This document shows, one piece after another, positions 47,601 to 57,995 of a stretch of 64,000 nucleotides of DNA. The translations under genes and the position numbers were made by a program. This DNA comes from Atopsyche davidsoni (lineage: Eukaryota; Arthropoda; Insecta; Trichoptera; Hydrobiosidae), in assembly GCA_022113835.1 (NCBI GenBank), contig JAILWY010000008.1:7568501-7632500 (forward strand), written 5' to 3'. The number at the start of each line of letters is the position of its first letter. Position 1 is the first letter of the stretch. The notes beneath the pieces are model-generated. The model was not told where the DNA came from, did no database searches, and saw only the letters and a list, made by a program, of their open reading frames with translations.

Positions 47601-50370
47601 ATGATATAAATTTTAATAATAATATATTTATTGTATATAATAATTTATCATTATTTTTTTGCAAGTTTATTGTATCGTAATTGAGGATTCATGTTTTGTT
47701 AATATATTTAAATAATTTTGGTTGAGAAATTTTTAATTTTTTTTATATGTTATAAGAACGAGTAAAGCTTAATAAAAATTAATATTATCGACATTTTTAT
47801 CGGCCATCTTGGCGACAGGACCGCCATCTATGGCTGGAGCCACAAATGAGACCGCCTGTACCGCTGGAGCCAAATTTCGATACGGACTCTTACAGCGGAC
47901 TAACTCATTGATATTATAATTACTGGTTTCCAAGGGGTTGGAGAGAATTAAAATGAAAATTGTTTTTTTACGACGCAATTTCGGAGCACCCCTAACAAGG
48001 CGCGGGGACGATCAAAGGGGTTGCGAATTTCGTAAAAATTGAGTGGCTTATAAATAATTTAAAAGTCCAATAAAAAAGGTTTTAATGATTTAGAATAAGC
48101 GATTGTTTAGAAGATATTATACTACAAACTGAAAGAATATCAAGAGAGGCCATGTTAATGTCACCCAAGGTCTTCTGTGAATTTCAAAGCCTTTATATTT
48201 TTGCGCAAAAAAAAAAAAGTGACGCACTTTCACATAATTTTTTATTATATTAAATATATAACCAACAAGCTTAGAATCCTTGTTTGTTGTGAGTGTATGA
48301 GTTATTTTTAATTATTGTTTGTATTTTTTTTATTAATAAGCGTATGACATTGTTTACACCAGGATCAAAATTAGTACCCTTATCTTATTTGAAAGATTGC
48401 TAAAACATATTATGAATCTTTTAATATTTAAAAACTTTTATCATTTTCAATTAAAATAAATATGTTGATGGATTATTTTTAGTATCAATTTGAAAAAAAA
48501 TCAAAAACTAGTTCCCTGCAGATGTTTTTGCTTTAGCGTGAGCATTGAACATAAACTATTGTTTAAATATCAAAAAGTTAAAACACTACTCATTGGATTT
48601 CTTCTCGCCAGTATTAATTGTTTTTTTCATACATGTTGAGTCCAAATTTATTAAGCAGTAAAAACAATTATTTTTGAAATTAATTACAACTGTAGTCAAG
48701 GTGAGGAAATTTATAGTTTTCATGAACAAAGGTCATTGTGTGGGGCATTTTTTTTGAATCCAGTGGTTAAATCTACCCCGCCCAGGACGTCTCTCGCGTG
48801 TTATATGAGGACTCTTAAAAATAATGAAAATTGTATTGTTACACCTTTACGACAGGTAAGGTCATAAGCGCGCCCCTGAAGAATATATTAAAAACAAATT
48901 TCCATTAAATATCTCTTCAGTTATAGAATAACACGAAAGATAAGATAAAAAAAATGAAGGGAAAATAAAATTATCTAATATTTGTGAAATTTTCAAGTGT
49001 CTTGATCAATATCTCTTTTTGACTCTCCGATATAAGATTTAAAAATATATTTATAAATAAAATATTTAAGTGCTTCATGTTTTGTATACGATGGGATATA
49101 TACTTTTTTATCATTCTGTAACCGCATTAAAATAAGCTGTTTGAATGAATTGATTTTTAAAGTATATAAATATATATTTTGATGAAAATTACATTTATTG
49201 ATACTTGAAATGTTTCGTTTGTAATTGGTTTATTACATCCCTGTAGATTTCACTAAGCCAAAGCCTGAACTAAACGACTTGCAATATTGTCTTCTTGAAT
49301 GCTTAGTAATTGGCTGTATTCCCAGGGCATTTAACTGAGGACTCCATACTTAAGCACTAATGCACTTAGCCATACACTTAACTCTATGTAAACGACTCCT
49401 CTAAGTAGAATAACTTTTGATTTAATTTCAACTCCACGAGTTCAAGCCATGCCGGTTTAAATTATCTTGGCATTTTATGAATAGTTAATGAAGTAGGTAC
49501 TGCCAAGAACAATATAATACTCATTTATTTAGTCTAAACATTTTTGATGATTAAATTAAACCCACATATACGTAGGTATGATTTATCAAAACCCTTTTGA
49601 TGATGGTCCCAGCACCGGGACCGAAACGTTTGAGGACGAAAAACATCAAGCTGTTCAACACTCAAGAAACCACAACATGTATTAAATTTTGTGGTCACAT
49701 GCTAAAATATAATTATTGATCGAGACTTTACACTTTACTAATATCAATATTCATTGATGGTAAATTCGAAATGGATGTTGATAAGTTTCGAAGAGCGGTA
49801 TTTATTTACTGAAAGTAAATTGGCAACTTCTTGTGCCGTGAAGAGAGGAGACGTTGATCGTACACAGTGATGTATGAAATATGTATTCTTGTTTATTGGC
49901 AGGCTGCAACTTGTAGGCCGTAACATGATGAGAGTTCTAAGAAGCCTCGTGCGCCGAGCTGGCATGACATCCGATACATCCATCGACTTCCTCGAGCCAT
50001 TGTTAGCAGGCAGATGGGTTTGAGTCCTGCCCGAGGCGGATGATGCTATTTAAAATAACGAGCTCTCATATTAAAACTTTATCCATTGTATGAAAACTAG
50101 AGACCTTTAATTTTCCACTATCGTGAAATATTGAATGTTCAGATTTATAAAGGCTTATGTGCTGAATCGCATTTACCGGTGCTAACCAAAGTTTTAACAT
50201 AGTATTTACTCCATTATTTATATTGGAAAACAACAACACCCCCTTGGCGTTTCAAAATAAAATAAAATAAATAATTACACGTAAGGTTTAATAAACATTT
50301 TCAAACGGTTTGAGTCTATCGACTATTGCTTTGACTATTTAAAAATATATATCGTATATTAAGTTTTCAA
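44654..50370. other. 5.7 kb of AT-rich DNA with no recognisable gene
   Basis: Contains a fragment of the hairpin-GAAAC family ends near 46263-46330 ('gagtgatttttccac' ... 'aaaatcactcaagtattt'). GC-richer patches lie at 45030-45110, 46500-46760, 47800-47900 (two YY1/Pho-like words) and 48770-48870. There is a hairpin motif at 49598-49628 and a B-box-like word 'gggtttgagtcctgcccgag' near 50016. No exon chain is seen. Confidence 0.5.
49598..49628 (+). ncRNA. Hammerhead-like motif, third family (hypothetical)
   Basis: TGATGATG followed by the perfect 6-bp stem GGTCCC (605-610), loop AGCACC, GGGACC (617-622) and GAAACG. It has the same design as 34248-34279 and 16963-16993, but with different stem bases, so the pairing is kept while the sequence changes. 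The surrounding sequence is otherwise unrelated to the other two families. Confidence 0.4.
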
Positions 50371-50373
50371 AGC

Positions 50374-50566
50374 CTTGATGCAGTGACGCCAGGCTCTCGT
50401 GTCGAGAATACTTGCTTGCTTATAATATTTCAGATACTTTAACAAGCAAATTTATTTTGTATATAATTAATTCAAATACTTAATACTTGTCGTTGAATTT
50501 AATTTCTCCGCCCTAAAGATCGAGTCTTCCGGTCCTCGATGCAGTGACGCCAGACTCTCGTGCTAA
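50374..50566 (+). repeat. Pair of short direct repeats
   Basis: 'gatgcagtgacgccag' + 'gctctcgtg' at 50378-50402 and 'gatgcagtgacgccag' + 'actctcgtg' at about 50539-50563. They are about 160 bp apart. Similar 'cagtgRcg...ctct' words occur at about 3085, 3171 and (minus strand) 33800, so this is a dispersed sequence, possibly a transposon end. Confidence 0.5.
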
Positions 50567-50569
50567 GAG

Positions 50570-51640
50570 TGACTGCTATTTCCTGCGAACCGTGACATTA
50601 TTGGCTTCATTTAAAAGCAGAGCAACGTTGCAGTGCGACTGCCTGGTCGTACATCCGAGCCGTTAGCAGAGACAATATTTAGAGCTTGTCGTTGGCAGGA
50701 ATACAACTGTCGTCCACCTATTGAAAGGTTCTGAAAATTCCTGAAAAATAACTGGAACACTTTTGAAGACAAGTATCGGAATCTAAAAAATATATTATTT
50801 TGTTAAAAATAACTATAGATATTTATAATTTACAATATTTTTACTTCTGTACATATAATATGATTCATTATATTATATGCAATGAATAACCTTGAAATCC
50901 AAATATGCTGCTTTCATAATCATGAAGTTTATAAAAAACATGATTTTACAAGCAAAAATGCTCACGATTAAAAGATATTCAGTTTCAGTATTTGTTATCA
51001 AAATATTTCGTATTTACTTATGTATATATTTGTTTATAAGTAAATGTATATTTTAAACATGAGTGTGCTAACTCAAAGCTTAGGCGAGTTTTTCGTAAAT
51101 CTTCAAACTTCATCTTCGAAACTTAAAGAATTTCCTAAAAATAGTAATGATTGTCGCAGTTATTTTATGTTTGGCCAACCAAGACAATAACGTTAAAAAT
51201 ATACGTTTAGTTTCATATATATAATTTAGTTTGTAGATAAATATGTAGTAATTATATAAGTTTCAAGCGCTTGTCATTTTGACATTGCAATCAAACATTC
51301 ACGGTCACATTTAAAAAAATATATCATATTTTTATGTTTAAAGACACGCAAACTATTTTACGTACATAAGAGCATAAATGGAGCATGGTAATTATTAAAA
51401 AAATGTTGGCTCAATACTAACCTAACCCACGAATAGCTGTCGACAAGTTCGTTTGACGTAGTATATACGAATCCAAGCTCGAAACACACATTTTTCGAAT
51501 TTGCACCTCAAGCCACGAACTAAAACACTAAACGCTTGCTAAGCAGGTTTTAAAAATACAATCTATCTACATTAAAACGCAATAAAAAAAACCGAATTAC
51601 AACAAAAAAAATACAACACCGGCGTAACAACGCGGTACTA
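50570..51640. other. AT-rich stretch without a recognisable gene
   Basis: GC-richer at 50570-50710, then AT-rich. No motif found. Confidence 0.45.
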
Positions 51641-51930
51641 ATCCGAAAACAAACGCATTCCGAATCATTAACGGCGGGGCGTCTCACAAAAAGCGAAAAG
51701 AGCAACAGCCCTCCCGGATGCGGCCCTTATCTCGGCGGAGTACGTGACACCCCTCCCCTTCACCCCCCTGCATCCCCCTTCATCCCCCTTCATCCCCCTT
51801 CATCCCCCTTCATCCCCCTTCATCCCCCCCCCACCCCGCGGCGAGCGCAGAGCCGGCGTCGGTAATTGGATGCACGGGCAAAAAGGCATCCGAAACATTC
51901 GTCATCCCCGGGACCCTCAAGTGACGATAA
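51640..51930. promoter_or_regulatory. GC-rich island with 10-bp minisatellite (possible regulatory)
   Basis: The block contains six units of CATCCCCCTT at 51771-51830, then 'cccaccccgcggcgagcg'. The 76-codon frame (51744-51974) with a repeated Pro-Ser-Phe pattern comes from the repeat and is not a gene. 'taattgga' is a homeobox-type core. Function is unknown. Confidence 0.3.
51771..51830 (+). repeat. 10-bp minisatellite (CATCCCCCTT)n
   Basis: Six tandem units, five exact. Polypyrimidine on the plus strand, so it could form an unusual DNA structure. Confidence 0.95.
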
Positions 51931-52565
51931 AAATAATGGGAAAGTCTAAGGATGTTCCGCTGCCTTGCGTTTGAGTGTTTTTGTATTGTATTTTTCAGTC
52001 AAGTGTTAAATAATTTGGCGGCGATAATGATCGCTTCTTCAATTAAAACAAACAGTATTTATACATTATATTTTTCAATTGTTCAGTTGTGATGTAGCAG
52101 CGTTTTTTATAAATTGAAAAGCAAGGGTTGAATTATGAGGCTGTACGAATTTTAACGCACTATTCTGAGATACATTTTATTGGGTTTTTTAGAGTGAGCG
52201 CACTTCTTCGGCTTAAATCTATTTATATAGAGTTGAGAGAATAATCCTGCAGATTACAATACAATCGCCTAAACGCTAAGCGTTTAGGCGTTAAGCACGT
52301 ATATAATAATACAATATCAATGAAATAAATAGTAATTGAATCAAAAGCTTTATTTTACGTGGAAAAACATTAAACCCTCAAAGAGATTTACGACGGAGAC
52401 ATAATAAAATATAATACTCGCTACAAACAGAAGAATTTTAATAACACTTAGGAGCGTTTTCAGTTTGCAGAACATAACCCAGCTACACTAAAAGTAACAT
52501 GATTTTCTCGGGCCATTGGTCTACTGGCCTGCGCGGGTTAATCCCCATTATAATCAGTGGAGACC
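51931..52565. other. AT-rich stretch with one perfect palindrome
   Basis: The only structured feature is the inverted repeat at 52266-52290. The rest shows no gene. Confidence 0.5.
52266..52290. repeat. Perfect 25-bp palindrome
   Basis: CGCCTAAACGCT, one central base, AGCGTTTAGGCG. The 12-bp arms are exact. 'gttaagca' follows. It could be a dimeric protein-binding site or a fold-back remnant. Confidence 0.9.
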
Positions 52566-52570
52566 GTCGC

Positions 52571-52601
52571 CCAACCTAACCTAACCTAACCCAACCCAAC
52601 C
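52571..52601 (-). repeat. Short telomere-like (CCTAA)n run
   Basis: About three CCTAA units followed by CCCAA variants; on the minus strand TTAGG, the insect telomere unit. It is too short for a telomere. It lies in a GC-rich segment (52505-52680) that could be the remains of a retroelement. Confidence 0.7.
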
Positions 52602-52689
52602 ATTGCAGCCTCCCCGGGGGAGGTGCTCGGCACTTAGCGGCGCGACGCCCCTGAAGCCGCCCTGGGTGCTAATCGCCATGCTTTTTTTT

Positions 52690-54630
52690 ATTAGAATAAA
52701 CTGTTATTTCGTGTTTATAGAGATGTTAACTTAAAATTATTACATCATATCAGCTGTGGGTTAAAAACGATGTAGTATAGCAATGGCGATATTACGTTGC
52801 CGAGGGAAGAAATATTATTAACCAGTTCTTAGGGTTGAGCATTATTTTGAACCTATATACGTACATTTATATATTGTTTATTTTAAACTCATAATTACTT
52901 TATAACAAATAAATATATATATATCCTTTAATTCCATCTGAAATTAGGTATATTTGTTGCCAGAAGATATCTACCCTTCTCTTATATATACCTTCAGCAA
53001 CATGGACAAGGCATTAGGCATTCTTCAGGCGTAGATCTGTAGGGGTAGGTATCTCTGAGGGAGTGTTTATCATCCCCTGATTATTGCCTCTGGCTTTTCT
53101 AACAGGGGCCTTGTTTTTTTTTCTCCGTCGAAGCCTTCGTAAATTTGTTTAGAGAAAGGAAACAGATGGTTGATTTGTAACAAGAAGACTAATACGTTAC
53201 TTTGGTGGCCTGGTGGTTTATGTAACTTTTCTATCGATTTATATAGACAGGAAAAAAATGCATTGTTTGTATTTTCTTACAAATAAATTTTATGATAGAA
53301 AAACGTGGTTTATTTTGAAGTTGCGAATGTAATATTTTTTTTAACACTCGCAGTATCTAAAACCGACAGCAGTTTCAGCACATTTTATTTTACGACAGGA
53401 GTATTTAATTTCAGAGGTATGACTTCAGATATATAGTATTTATTAAACCAGTTTCACGACTTATTAATTTTGATTTCTATTCGTAAAAAAAATATAACAC
53501 GGGTGTTTTATTTTCGTTCTATTTCCGTGTGTATTTGCTGAACTTTGTAATTCTAGAGAATTTCATGTTTAAGCCAATCTCTGGCGTTTACTGACATTCA
53601 ATATGACTCTGAAAACTTGGTTTTCAGTGTATAATTGTTTACCTTTAGTTTCAGACACTTACTCCTGAAACACGAGAGCCATGTTCAGATACTTCTAAGC
53701 ACTGGGTAATAATAGATTATGTTACACATCCGTTATCGATTATTTTAACTTATACCACTATTTCTGTATTTAACCTTCGGATTGTAAAAATATTTGCCAA
53801 GTATGTTTGATTTATCCGATAAACATAAACGTTTAATAAATTTAATAATAATGTATCAAAATCAATTTCTCATTTATATTGACAACGCTTTTTAAACTAT
53901 TTGCTTGAACCAAGTGAGTGAATTCTTAAAATAACATAATTAAACTGAAATATTTTGAGTCAAATACACTTTTAACTATAATGGTTTTTGTGTCTTTTTA
54001 ATGATTGCAAACTTATCTGGTTGGCATTTTAAAACCAGATAAATTGGAGAAATTAATCAAAATAAAAATAATTTTTTTTCAATTTAATAAAATTTCACTA
54101 AGTACTTTCTGCCAAAAATATTGAATTTATTAAAATGCAAAACATATATAAAATTTATATTAAATCAGCGGTAAGTCAGAAAAGTGGGAAGAAAAAACTT
54201 TCTATTTATCAAAACTGTAAAACGTTCTTGAAAACAGACAACGGAATTATATAGTTTATTTCCTCTGAAATCGAAAAAACACTATCAGGAAGAATACTTT
54301 ACAAGAACATTTTATTGTTTTCAAGAAAATTATTTCACCAAATATGAACGTATTTATTTTGTAGTTCCTCAAAATAGAGTATACTGTATTATGCTTAATA
54401 AAACAAAAAGGAAAAGACTATTCAAAGGAAAAATATTACTATGTCTTTGAAGAGACCTAAAAGTAGATAACAATGTTAGTTCTCAAAGTTAATATTTATT
54501 CGGATGTAAGATATATAATGAAAATTGTTTTTTATATCTTGAAGCGACTTTATAAAAATCTCATGGGTTGTTCTGAATTTTTTATCAGATGTTTTTAGTG
54601 TGTATAGCTGGTGCACAGTGCATTGTTTCA
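52690..54630. other. AT-rich stretch without a recognisable gene
   Basis: A fragment of the hairpin-GAAAC family start lies on the minus strand near 54095-54135 ('actaagtactttctg' ... 'aaaatattgaattt'). A GC-richer patch is at 52980-53120. Nothing else called. Confidence 0.5.
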
Positions 54631-54674
54631 TCCCGTTTCGATCCCGTTTCGTTCCCGTTTCGTTCCCGTTCCGT
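54631..54674 (+). repeat. 11-bp minisatellite
   Basis: Four units of TCCCGTTTCGT/A, the last with one change. A second 11-bp array, CCCCCTTGCAG, lies at 54871-54902. Confidence 0.95.
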
Positions 54675-54751
54675 TCGTTTCATTGACACGCAGAAGGATG
54701 GCAAGTGCAGAAGTGAATCGATAAAAATAATATTTAGTATTGTGAGTAGTT

Positions 54752-54955
54752 TTGGGGTCACTTCAGACATCTACAAGCGGGTCGGATTGCTCGGCGCCTG
54801 CCGAGGGCGCCGCCGCGTCTGGCCAAGTTCCACGTACCCCGCCCCATGGGCCCGCCTCGGGGGCCATCCACCCCCTTGCAGCCCCCTTGCAGCCCCCTTG
54901 CCACCCCCATGCCCCCAAGATATCTAGGGTACGACCGCAGCGCTGAAAATCCTAT
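54752..54955 (+). other. GC-rich segment with open frames, possibly retroelement ORF1
   Basis: Two overlapping plus-strand frames cover this segment (54589-54927 and 54752-54946). The second encodes a Pro/Ala/Ser-rich peptide without a domain. It lies 230 bp before a LINE C-terminal remnant, so it may be the start of an internally deleted retrotransposon, or a GC-rich island. I do not recognise the protein, and part of the frame comes from the 11-bp repeat. Confidence 0.25.
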
Positions 54956-55185
54956 CTTGCAAACTTAACGCGTGGAAAAATCACTGCCTCCGTCCAATTT
55001 GTCTTTCTGAAAAACTCGCAATTTGTAGTACTCCATGTCTAATATATTCGACTTTTTGCCTGAGAAACCGTGAATGTATAATAGTGTTTTGGTTGCAGGA
55101 TTCAAATCAGAGGTCGGCTAAATGTTTTTGCGTATTCGAGATATATTATTCTATTGATTATACAAGATGGAATCTCACGTGGTAA

Positions 55186-55701
55186 CTGTCTCTGTGGTGT
55201 ATCAAAGTCTCTCTCGTGGTTTCTCTGACGCGTGAAGCGTTGAGAGCTCATTATATAGTATTCGTGGATACGTATTGTTACACCTCTGTATTCGAGGTTG
55301 GACGACGCAGTCCGACGAATTGTATGACCATAGTTTATACTACTAGTACCATAGTTTGGAATAGCCTTGGCATCGTCTGGACGACGGAAGAGCTAGTGCT
55401 GTACATGCTCAAGGATCAGCGAGTTTGGGACGGAGTCGTCTTCTTTGCCGAGAAGACCATGGCCCGAAGAGAGGAGCTCGAGAGGCAACACCTACCAGAC
55501 TCTAGCTTAGCTTTCATGTTTTTCAGCGCATCAACCAACGGAGACGCTGTCTCCATAGATAGTAAGGGACGAATGTCAGAGACGAATAGAAGGGAGGGGA
55601 GGCAGACTGGGGAACAGCGAAAAGTGCGCTCCCTGGGAAACCCCCCCTCACGAAAGAATGAATTGTGTATGATTATTAGATATATTGTATATTATATATA
55701 A
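55186..55701 (+). pseudogene. R1-clade-like LINE ORF2 C-terminal remnant
   Basis: The longest open frame in the window, open from the TAA at 55183 to TAA at 55699. It has no ATG at a sensible start. The part VDTYCYTSVFEVGR followed about 35 residues later by WDGVVFFAEKTMARREE resembles the end of R1-type insect reverse transcriptases: 'DT..HT.FEC..W', then 'L..W..V..F...VM..KEE.E'. Two expected Cys/Trp positions are changed (FEV for FEC). About 60 further residues, Ser/Arg-rich, lead to the stop. Upstream RT and endonuclease domains are absent, so it is 5'-truncated or internally deleted. AT-rich 3' sequence follows. Confidence 0.5.
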
Positions 55702-55719
55702 AAAGACCAGCTGTCGGCA

Positions 55720-57794
55720 ACCGGAAGTAGTACCATACAGTAGTTGAATATTTCATTTTATAAAATTTGAATGAGTTTTTTATCCACCTCATAGTAAGTA
55801 GTATTGTATGAATTCAACAAAAATAAAGTTTAACGAGACTGAAATTTATATTTTTATACTTGCCCACCGCTGAAGGCTTTATTGATATTTTGCTATCGTT
55901 ATTTTTAAGTGAACGAGGAGTTGGGCTTTCACGTCCCTGTGAAGCCTCTTCAGCCATGTGCAGATAACGCCAGCTCTGAAGGACTATCACAACCCTGACG
56001 GACAGGCTGTGATACGCGATACGGGCGGAGTGAAGAGATCTCGCACATGACAGGCCCAAACACTACTTCAGCAGCATCGCAATCAGGAGGTTATTTTTGA
56101 TACTTGTTAAAAAAAATATTTGCGTTTTATTGGTATTTTTATATTTATTTTGAGGTTTCACTTCAACTGAATGGGATGAGTGATTTTTTTGCAAAAAAAT
56201 GAAACGTCAGACTTCTCTTCTAAAAATGATTTTAATAAATAGTTCACGAAAAATATTTGGATTTTATTTCTCTTTATTTTTTACCATGTCATAAAACATA
56301 TCAATTGAAACGTTTTGTAGGCTCCACAACTTATATGTTGGAACGACTTCTTAAGCAGAGCAGTTTTCAGAAAAACTGCTATTGTCGCGTGCATTCAGCT
56401 GAAAACAAGAAAACTGACTGAATTATATATTGAAATTGATGGCCTGGAATTTCAAAGTAGTTTACGGAAAATGACAGCATGTGCTACATGCATTGACTGC
56501 ACTTCCACATTAGTATATCGCAAGGTACATTACAGATAATTTTGATAAGATAATGAGACTACAATACGCTGGTTATATATTATCTATACCATCTACGATT
56601 ATCTGATTAAAATTTTGATACCACAAAACGACAAAATTGGTTAGTATAAGAAACGCCGTTCTCTCCTAGCTATTTGACTTTATATATATAATATTTTATT
56701 TTTGAGTACAAATGTCTATTAAAAATCTGCTGGATTTATTTCCATGGCCGATGAGGTTTGTTTTATGGTACAAACATACATTTTAAATAGAAGTACGTGC
56801 CATTTGCATAGACTGTACTCTGACGTACATAGTACTCGAGGGCGCACTGCAACTAATGCTCTGAATTATGCATATTCATAGTGTAATTGAATCCACTTCC
56901 GGGGAAGCTGAGCCTGTATTGTGTTTCCGGCGGATTTTGAATTTTAAATTTTTTGAATTCAGAATTCAGAAGCCATCGTTCCTAATTTGAATATGCAGGT
57001 TTTTTTTTAAATTTTCAGTATTTTCTAAATATTAATACACTGCCTAAATTTACTTCAGTATTATAATATTTTTTTTTAGTGACGATAATTATTTTTAGTT
57101 TTGTTTTAACGTGTAATATGTTGAGTGAATTAAATTAATTGAAGGTGCTTTGGTGTTGTTCAATATGTGTAAACGTTTAACTGATAAAATAAAACTAATG
57201 TATGGGTTCAGTTTATTCGACGAATAATCGAATTAACCTTTCAAAATTTGATAAAAAATATAATTGTATAAAATACTTGTTAACATTTCAAGAAATAACA
57301 GAGTCGTTTGATTTTACGCCGTTTCAAATTCACAAAAACGAATTAAATTATTAGCTTTTCAAATCACATCGCATCGCATGATCTACAATTTTATATTGAA
57401 TAACTTGATTTTGAGTTGAAAAAAAAAAATTCGAGAACCTCATAGACACGGACGCTATGGAGGAGTATCCGACAAAAAGGTGGTAATCAGCTCCCTTACG
57501 CTTGCTTAGTCGAAATGTGATAAAATGTCGTATTATTTAAAACCTGGGACTCGTTAGAATAAATACGCAAGCAGAAATATGAAAATGATTTTTATGCTTT
57601 AAATACGTACGGCCGTTTCTCTTTTTTTTTTATACGCGAACGAAAATTTATTGCAAAGGGAATAAAAACAGGAATATAATGTATCTTTGAATATATTACG
57701 AAAAATGTAGATACTCTACAGAGCTAAAAAATCTGGGTATTGTTACACAGAGTAAATATTAAAATAAAATACTTTTTTTCAATGGTAAGTACGC
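55720..57794. other. AT-rich stretch without a recognisable gene
   Basis: A GC-richer patch at 55900-56080 could be retroelement UTR. 56880-56990 has 'ccggggaagctgagcc'. No gene seen. Confidence 0.45.
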
Positions 57795-57849
57795 TTGTCT
57801 TCTGTAAGAAGGATTCTTGGTTTGAGGTTTGTCAATAAATTGTTACAAC

Positions 57850-57995
57850 TCTTGTCGTTAGTGAAAAAGCGTAGGGGTATCAAATTTTGGCCAAAAATCC
57901 AAGGCAAAATAGACACTAGAATGAAAAAGTTTACTTGGATACGGAATTTACGCAGTGGTTGCGAGTTGGAAGTACAGCCAAATAAGAAAGACTAG
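57850..57995 (+). pseudogene. LINE reverse transcriptase C-terminal remnant
   Basis: KKRRGIKFWPKIQGKIDTR followed by MKKFTWIRNLRSGCELE resembles the same C-terminal region as at 42.7 kb ('ILQGKI.GRRG.GR....W.RNLR.W'). The frame is open from 57795 to the TAG at 57993, but it lacks the Arg-rich 'RG.GRR' turn and the upstream RT. It is a weaker match than the 42.7-kb one, and appears to be a separate, older copy. Confidence 0.4.

Noticed and set aside
51744..51974. Proline-rich frame
   Set aside because: Produced by the 10-bp CATCCCCCTT array.
52571..52601. Telomere or subtelomere
   Set aside because: Only about three TTAGG-type units, with AT-rich unique DNA on both sides.
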